A program made the position numbers and the translations under genes. The notes below the pieces were generated by a model. It had not been told where the DNA came from and searched no databases. It saw only the letters and a program-made list of their open reading frames with translations. Of a stretch of DNA of 64,000 bases, positions 60,758 through 64,000 are shown piece by piece. The number at the start of each line of letters is the position of its first letter. Position 1 is the first letter of the stretch. Source of the DNA: Hyphomicrobium sp. (GTDB taxonomy: Bacteria; Pseudomonadota; Alphaproteobacteria; Rhizobiales; Hyphomicrobiaceae); the NCBI RefSeq assembly GCF_019753045.1, contig NZ_JAIELN010000003.1, positions 1 to 64,000 of the forward strand, given 5' to 3'.

Positions 60758-62146
60758 GTGTTGGCTCCCGTGGCGTCGGCGTCTTTCGAAAAAGATATCG
60801 AGCACATCGAAATCCTTGCGGCGACGCCGGTCACGAGTGCGGACCTCTTGGCGCGCAATCTCCAGTATATCTACGAGCGCGCGGCCAAAGCGCGTTTTGA
60901 CGATTACGAGGTTGCGGAGATCGCGAAGCACGCGCAGGGCCTGATGTACCGGCTGTTCGATCTTCGGGTCGGCCTGCGCAATCATCTCGAGCACTACGAA
61001 ATGCTTGGGCTGATGACTCCTGACGTGACGCAGGGCTTTCGCGACGTGTTTCGCGTGCTCCGCTATGTCTCGGACATGCTCGGCGAGATCACCACCGGGC
61101 ATCCGCGCGCGGGCGAGGGCGGTTATCTGCTGCGCGGGTTCACCGGCTCGGACAACAACACGCTCGTGAACTATCCGTTCTACCGGAGCGGCACCGCACA
61201 GCACTTCCGGTCGGGTGACGTCATTCTGGTTCGCGGCACGGCTCACAACAGTGCTGCTATCGCGCGGATCGGCGATGTCGACAGCCAGTTCAGCCACATC
61301 GGCATCGTGTACATCGATCCGGCCGGCGATCACTGGATGGTCGAGAGCCTGATAGAAGACGGTGCGGTCATCAATCCGCTGGCGAAAGCGCTCGATCACA
61401 ACATCGTCCGGGCGGTGCTCTATCGCAATCGCGATGCGGACCTTGCGGCGCGAGCCGCCAAATGCATCTTCGATTATGTCGCCGCGTCGCGTGCGAAGGG
61501 CGGCAAACGCATTCTCTACGATTTTTCGATGCGGACCGACGACACGCGCAACCTGTTCTGCTCGAAGCTCGTCAGGCTTGCCTATGAGCAAGGCAGCTTC
61601 GGGATGTTCAAACTGCCGACTTATCCGACGAAGATCGCGCGGAAAAACAGAGATTTTCTCGACCGCGTCGGCGTTGCCACGGATTTGACGTTCGCACCCG
61701 CCGACATCGATATGGAATCGGGTTTCGACCTCGTCGCGGAATGGCAGGACTACCGCGAGACCGCGGGCATCCGCCTCCAAGATTTCACGATGGACAAGCT
61801 GTTCGAATGGATGGAGCGCTTCAACTACCGGTTCGAAGAGACGGCTGCGATCAAGCTCGTCTCGGTGCTCGGGCGGTTCGCCTCGCATTTTTCGGAGGGC
61901 GCAAAGGACGTTCTTTCCTCGGTATTTCCGCGCGTTCCCATCAATATGCCGAGGAAGACCGTGGCCGTCGTCGCGATGCTGCACAAGACGGCAGAGCCCA
62001 TCTATCACGAACTGCTGAAACTCAATCAGGATGCGGTCGCCGATACCGGCGTGCCGCTGCACGGGCTTGACGTTATGGCGGCGCTCGAAAGAATTCGAGA
62101 GCGGGAGGGCAACAGGATTGGCTACCTTGTCCGGCGCGGTCGCTAG
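60758..62146 (+). CDS. YiiX/YebB-like permuted papain-type cysteine hydrolase
   Basis: 462 aa, starting at a GTG. The permuted NlpC/P60-type core is visible: FRSGDVILVRGTAHNSAAIARI, FSHIGIVYID with the histidine, and DTRNLFCSKLVRLAYEQ with the catalytic cysteine. Long helical parts flank it. Related enzymes act on amide or ester bonds of lipids or peptidoglycan; the substrate here is unknown. It is followed by an alpha/beta hydrolase gene in the same direction 12 bp later. Confidence 0.75.
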   Translation: MLAPVASASFEKDIEHIEILAATPVTSADLLARNLQYIYERAAKARFDDYEVAEIAKHAQGLMYRLFDLRVGLRNHLEHYEMLGLMTPDVTQGFRDVFRVLRYVSDMLGEITTGHPRAGEGGYLLRGFTGSDNNTLVNYPFYRSGTAQHFRSGDVILVRGTAHNSAAIARIGDVDSQFSHIGIVYIDPAGDHWMVESLIEDGAVINPLAKALDHNIVRAVLYRNRDADLAARAAKCIFDYVAASRAKGGKRILYDFSMRTDDTRNLFCSKLVRLAYEQGSFGMFKLPTYPTKIARKNRDFLDRVGVATDLTFAPADIDMESGFDLVAEWQDYRETAGIRLQDFTMDKLFEWMERFNYRFEETAAIKLVSVLGRFASHFSEGAKDVLSSVFPRVPINMPRKTVAVVAMLHKTAEPIYHELLKLNQDAVADTGVPLHGLDVMAALERIREREGNRIGYLVRRGR

Positions 62147-62158
62147 AACAAGCTCGTT

Positions 62159-62977
62159 ATGCTTCTGATACTTAAAGTCGTCGTCGCGACTGCCGCGGCT
62201 ATTTACGCGGCAGCTGTGGGAGTCATGTACATCGCTCAGCGCCAGTTCATCTATTTCCCCGATCCGGCGCGGACGACGCCGGCGGCTGCGAGCCTGCCGC
62301 ATGTATCGGAGCGGATACTTTCGACGCCGGACGGCGAAAAGATCGTCGCCTGGTATGGCAAGGCGAAGCCCGGTCAACCGACCATTCTCTATTTCCACGG
62401 CAACGGCGGCGCGCTGGAACTGAGGCGCGAAACCATTCGCCGGTATCTCGAGCGCGGACGCGGGATGTTCATGATGGCGTACCGCGGCTACAGCGGGTCA
62501 ACGGGCTCGCCCTCGGAGGCTGCCAACGTCGCCGATGCGAAGCTTGCCTATGACACCCTGGTCAAAGAGGGCATCAGTCCCGACGACATCATTCTTTACG
62601 GAGAGTCGCTCGGCAGCGGCGTCGCTATCCAGGTCGCACGCGAGCACAAAGTGGCGGGGGTGATTTTGGACAGCCCCTATACGTCAATCGTGGAACTTGC
62701 TGCGATGTATTATCCGTGGCTGCCGGTCCGCTGGCTGCTGAAGGATCGCTACGACTCGATTGGCCACATCCGCGACGTTCGCGCGCCGCTGTTCATCCTG
62801 CATGGCGAAGCCGATGACGTCGTGCCGGTAGAGATGGGGAAGCGGCTATTCCAGGCTGCCAATGAACCCAAAGAGATCAGGACCATACCGGGAGGCGGAC
62901 ACGTCATTCATGACGGGCCGTCGTTCGGCATCGTCGATCACTGGATCAGCAGGCTGCGTGCCGGGCGGTCGCAATAG
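62159..62977 (+). CDS. Alpha/beta hydrolase, BEM46-like
   Basis: 272 aa. An N-terminal membrane anchor (LLILKVVVATAAAIYAAAVGV) precedes the hydrolase fold: oxyanion region LYFHGNGGALEL, nucleophile elbow GESLGSG, acidic residue in LHGEADDVVPVEMG and histidine in GGGHVIHD. The substrate is unknown. A terminator hairpin lies at 63,000-63,026. It is probably co-transcribed with the preceding cysteine hydrolase. Confidence 0.87.
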   Translation: MLLILKVVVATAAAIYAAAVGVMYIAQRQFIYFPDPARTTPAAASLPHVSERILSTPDGEKIVAWYGKAKPGQPTILYFHGNGGALELRRETIRRYLERGRGMFMMAYRGYSGSTGSPSEAANVADAKLAYDTLVKEGISPDDIILYGESLGSGVAIQVAREHKVAGVILDSPYTSIVELAAMYYPWLPVRWLLKDRYDSIGHIRDVRAPLFILHGEADDVVPVEMGKRLFQAANEPKEIRTIPGGGHVIHDGPSFGIVDHWISRLRAGRSQ

Positions 62978-62999
62978 AACGGACGCACCGGAAAAACGA

Positions 63000-63026
63000 A
63001 AAGGCCCGCGAAAATCGCGAGCCTTT
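63000..63026. terminator. Bidirectional terminator between hydrolase and bS21 genes
   Basis: AAAGGC and GCCTTT with inner CGCG/CGCG pairing form a hairpin between convergent genes. A- and T-rich ends allow use from both strands. Confidence 0.7.
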
Positions 63027-63052
63027 GAATATCTGAATAGCTTTGCCGAAGC

Positions 63053-63436
63053 TTAGAAGCCGCTTCCGCCAGCGCCACCTGCGCCGCCGCCGCTGCGGAA
63101 ACCGCCGCCACCAAAGCCGCCACCGCTGTTGCCGCCGAAGCCGCCGCCGGCACCACCGCCTGCGCCGCCACGACCGCCTGCCGGGCCGCCTTTGCCACCG
63201 GGACCGCCACGGGCCACAGCCGGCTTGCTCGGAAGGAGGCCTTCGCGCTGGAGCTTCTTACGAGCGAGTTTACGGGCCCGGCGGATCGCCTCGGCCTTCT
63301 CACGTGCTCTTTTTTCAGAGGGCTTTTCAAAATGGCCGCGAAGTTTCATCTCGCGGAAGACGCCCTCGCGCTGCAATTTTTTCTTTAGCGCCTTGAGAGC
63401 CTGGTCAACGTTATTGTCGCGAACGAGAACCTGCAA
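63053..63436 (-). CDS. rpsU: Ribosomal protein bS21 with glycine-rich tail, TTG start
   Basis: 127 aa. The family begins [20 protein letters not shown]; here the codon at that position is TTG (63436), preceded by AGAGGA at proper spacing, so a TTG start is inferred. The basic body ([39 protein letters not shown]) is normal. After residue ~78 the protein continues as a run of glycine with A, P, R, F and N for about 50 residues, unlike the short E. coli protein. It belongs to the small ribosomal subunit, helping initiation. The tail may bind RNA; this is inference. Confidence 0.88.
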   Translation of the reverse strand: MQVLVRDNNVDQALKALKKKLQREGVFREMKLRGHFEKPSEKRAREKAEAIRRARKLARKKLQREGLLPSKPAVARGGPGGKGGPAGGRGGAGGGAGGGFGGNSGGGFGGGGFRSGGGAGGAGGSGF

Positions 63437-63618
63437 GCGGTTGTATCCTCTAATGAATCCTGATTGTCGGGATGCACAAAAACACCGACGCCGGTGGTTT
63501 TGCCGCCGGGGCCCGCGCTTCATTTCTGGCGCCTTGTAGCAAACGCAACGATGCTTGGCAATCGGCTCTGCGCGGGCCTTCGACAGGTGTTTGTTTGTCG
63601 CGTGCGGATTTTTTGATT

Positions 63619-63659
63619 GTCGCGTGCGACTCCCCTGCGGGGAGCCGGCCGCACGCGAC
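63619..63659. repeat. REP-like nested hairpin, copy 2
   Basis: Outer stem GTCGCGTGCG/CGCACGCGAC (10 bp, perfect) encloses A, inner stem CTCCCC/GGGGAG with loop TGC, and the spacer CCGGC. The inner part equals copy 1 at 45,322-45,358 apart from the loop. The left outer arm GTCGCGTGCG is also present as a direct repeat at 63,597-63,606. It lies in the 288-bp gap upstream of rpsU. Confidence 0.7.
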
Positions 63660-63724
63660 GGAGGCCAGGTTCATCTTTGGGCGGGAATCGTCAAAAATCC
63701 GGGAGGCTCGGAGGAATCGAAGGC

Positions 63725-64000
63725 ATGAACGGATCCTTAATCGTCAGGTGCGTGCTCAAATCGCTGGCTTTTGTTTCGATCGCAAGCATCGCGGCGGCCG
63801 CCACGTGCATCCATGCGGCGCCTGTGCAGGCGGATGCGGCGTGCAGAAAGCTGTCGGACGTCGAGATCGTCCAACTCCTCAATCGGTGGAGGGCGGAATT
63901 TGCGAGCGGCGATCCGGCGCGGCTTTCGGCGCTTTATGCGGAAGATGCGGTGCTGACCACGAGCAAGGGCAATCTTCAGAACGGCGCTGAGGCGATCCGC
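63725..64000 (+). CDS. Secreted SnoaL/NTF2-like protein, partial
   Basis: The first 92 codons are present from the ATG at 63725; the rest lies beyond the window. A signal peptide (LKSLAFVSIASIAAAATCIHA) is followed by the start of an NTF2-like domain (VEIVQLLNRWRAEFASGDPA, LSALYAEDAVLTT). Such small cone-shaped domains bind ligands or act as enzymes in the periplasm. The specific role is unknown. Confidence 0.7.
   Translation, partial: MNGSLIVRCVLKSLAFVSIASIAAAATCIHAAPVQADAACRKLSDVEIVQLLNRWRAEFASGDPARLSALYAEDAVLTTSKGNLQNGAEAIR

Noticed and set aside
60728-62398. 556-aa open frame antisense to the YiiX-like gene
   Set aside because: Runs across two real plus-strand genes with no family features; typical high-GC antisense shadow.
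1-64000. CRISPR arrays
   Set aside because: No set of regularly spaced identical repeats was seen on reading through the window, and no cas genes are present.
1-64000. Insertion sequences with transposase genes
   Set aside because: No DDE transposase or terminal inverted repeats were recognised; mobility genes are tyrosine recombinases only.

Overview
This looks like a chromosomal window from a methylotroph-type alphaproteobacterium of the order Hyphomicrobiales, close to Hyphomicrobium. The right part carries ordinary alphaproteobacterial core genes in a familiar order: pyruvate kinase, a DUF1036 protein, glycerate 2-kinase, DUF1244, the GapR/DUF2312 nucleoid protein, OxyR, an NtrC-type regulator, Kup, the split three-gene transhydrogenase pntAA-pntAB-pntB and bS21. 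The left part, up to about 35.7 kb, reads as a genomic island. No database search was possible, so the genus is an inference.

Island left end (1-5.3 kb). A tyrosine integrase running off the left edge, with an overlapping excisionase-like HTH protein, faces out of the island. It is followed by a decaying hypothetical gene and by a second tyrosine recombinase in a translationally coupled trio with an unknown 95-aa protein and a DUF488-like protein. At 35,667-35,711 there is a 45-bp 3' fragment of a tRNA-Val(GAC) gene followed by a hairpin terminator. This is what an attR site looks like when an element enters the 3' half of a tRNA gene, and its orientation fits an intact tRNA-Val just left of position 1. 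A more decayed copy lies at 38,942-38,987.

Defence cassette (5.9-13.2 kb). Five tightly packed plus-strand genes encode a C5-cytosine methyltransferase, a NurA-domain nuclease with a large novel N-terminal part, a HerA-type hexameric ATPase, a Vsr mismatch endonuclease with all catalytic and zinc residues, and an Mrr-type PD-(D/E)XK nuclease. An imperfect direct repeat of about 30 bp flanks the block, one copy lying just upstream of the second recombinase gene. This is the best candidate in the window for an unusual system: modification, a HerA-NurA DNA-processing machine, a T:G repair nuclease and a second effector nuclease.

Amine-catabolism island (13.5-33.4 kb). Around a DeoR-family regulator lie two minus-strand transcription units and one plus-strand unit. 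Unit 1 has a quaternary-amine ABC importer (ProX, ProV and a fused double permease), a dimethylglycine/sarcosine dehydrogenase-type flavoprotein, a cupin, a choline-kinase-like enzyme and an orphan DmmA-like protein. Unit 2 has a second such dehydrogenase with EtfB and EtfA. Unit 3 has ethanolamine ammonia-lyase EutB-EutC, ETF-ubiquinone oxidoreductase, an IMPase-family and a HAD phosphatase. Together they suggest uptake and stepwise N-demethylation of a methylated amine, possibly a methylated ethanolamine, with methyl carbon passed to folate, electrons going through ETF to ubiquinone, and ethanolamine cleaved to acetaldehyde and ammonia. Inverted repeats of an ATGTGG/CCACAT type in both divergent promoter regions are candidate operators.

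Transition (33.4-39 kb). A NUDIX hydrolase, a pseudogene tail of an outer-membrane protein, a membrane-anchored low-complexity protein, the attR site, a DUF937 protein, Kdo hydroxylase and the degenerate att-like copy. Core genome (39-64 kb) begins with rpmJ. It includes a covarying REP-like hairpin family at 45.3 kb and 63.6 kb, and a bS21 gene with a TTG start and a glycine-rich tail.
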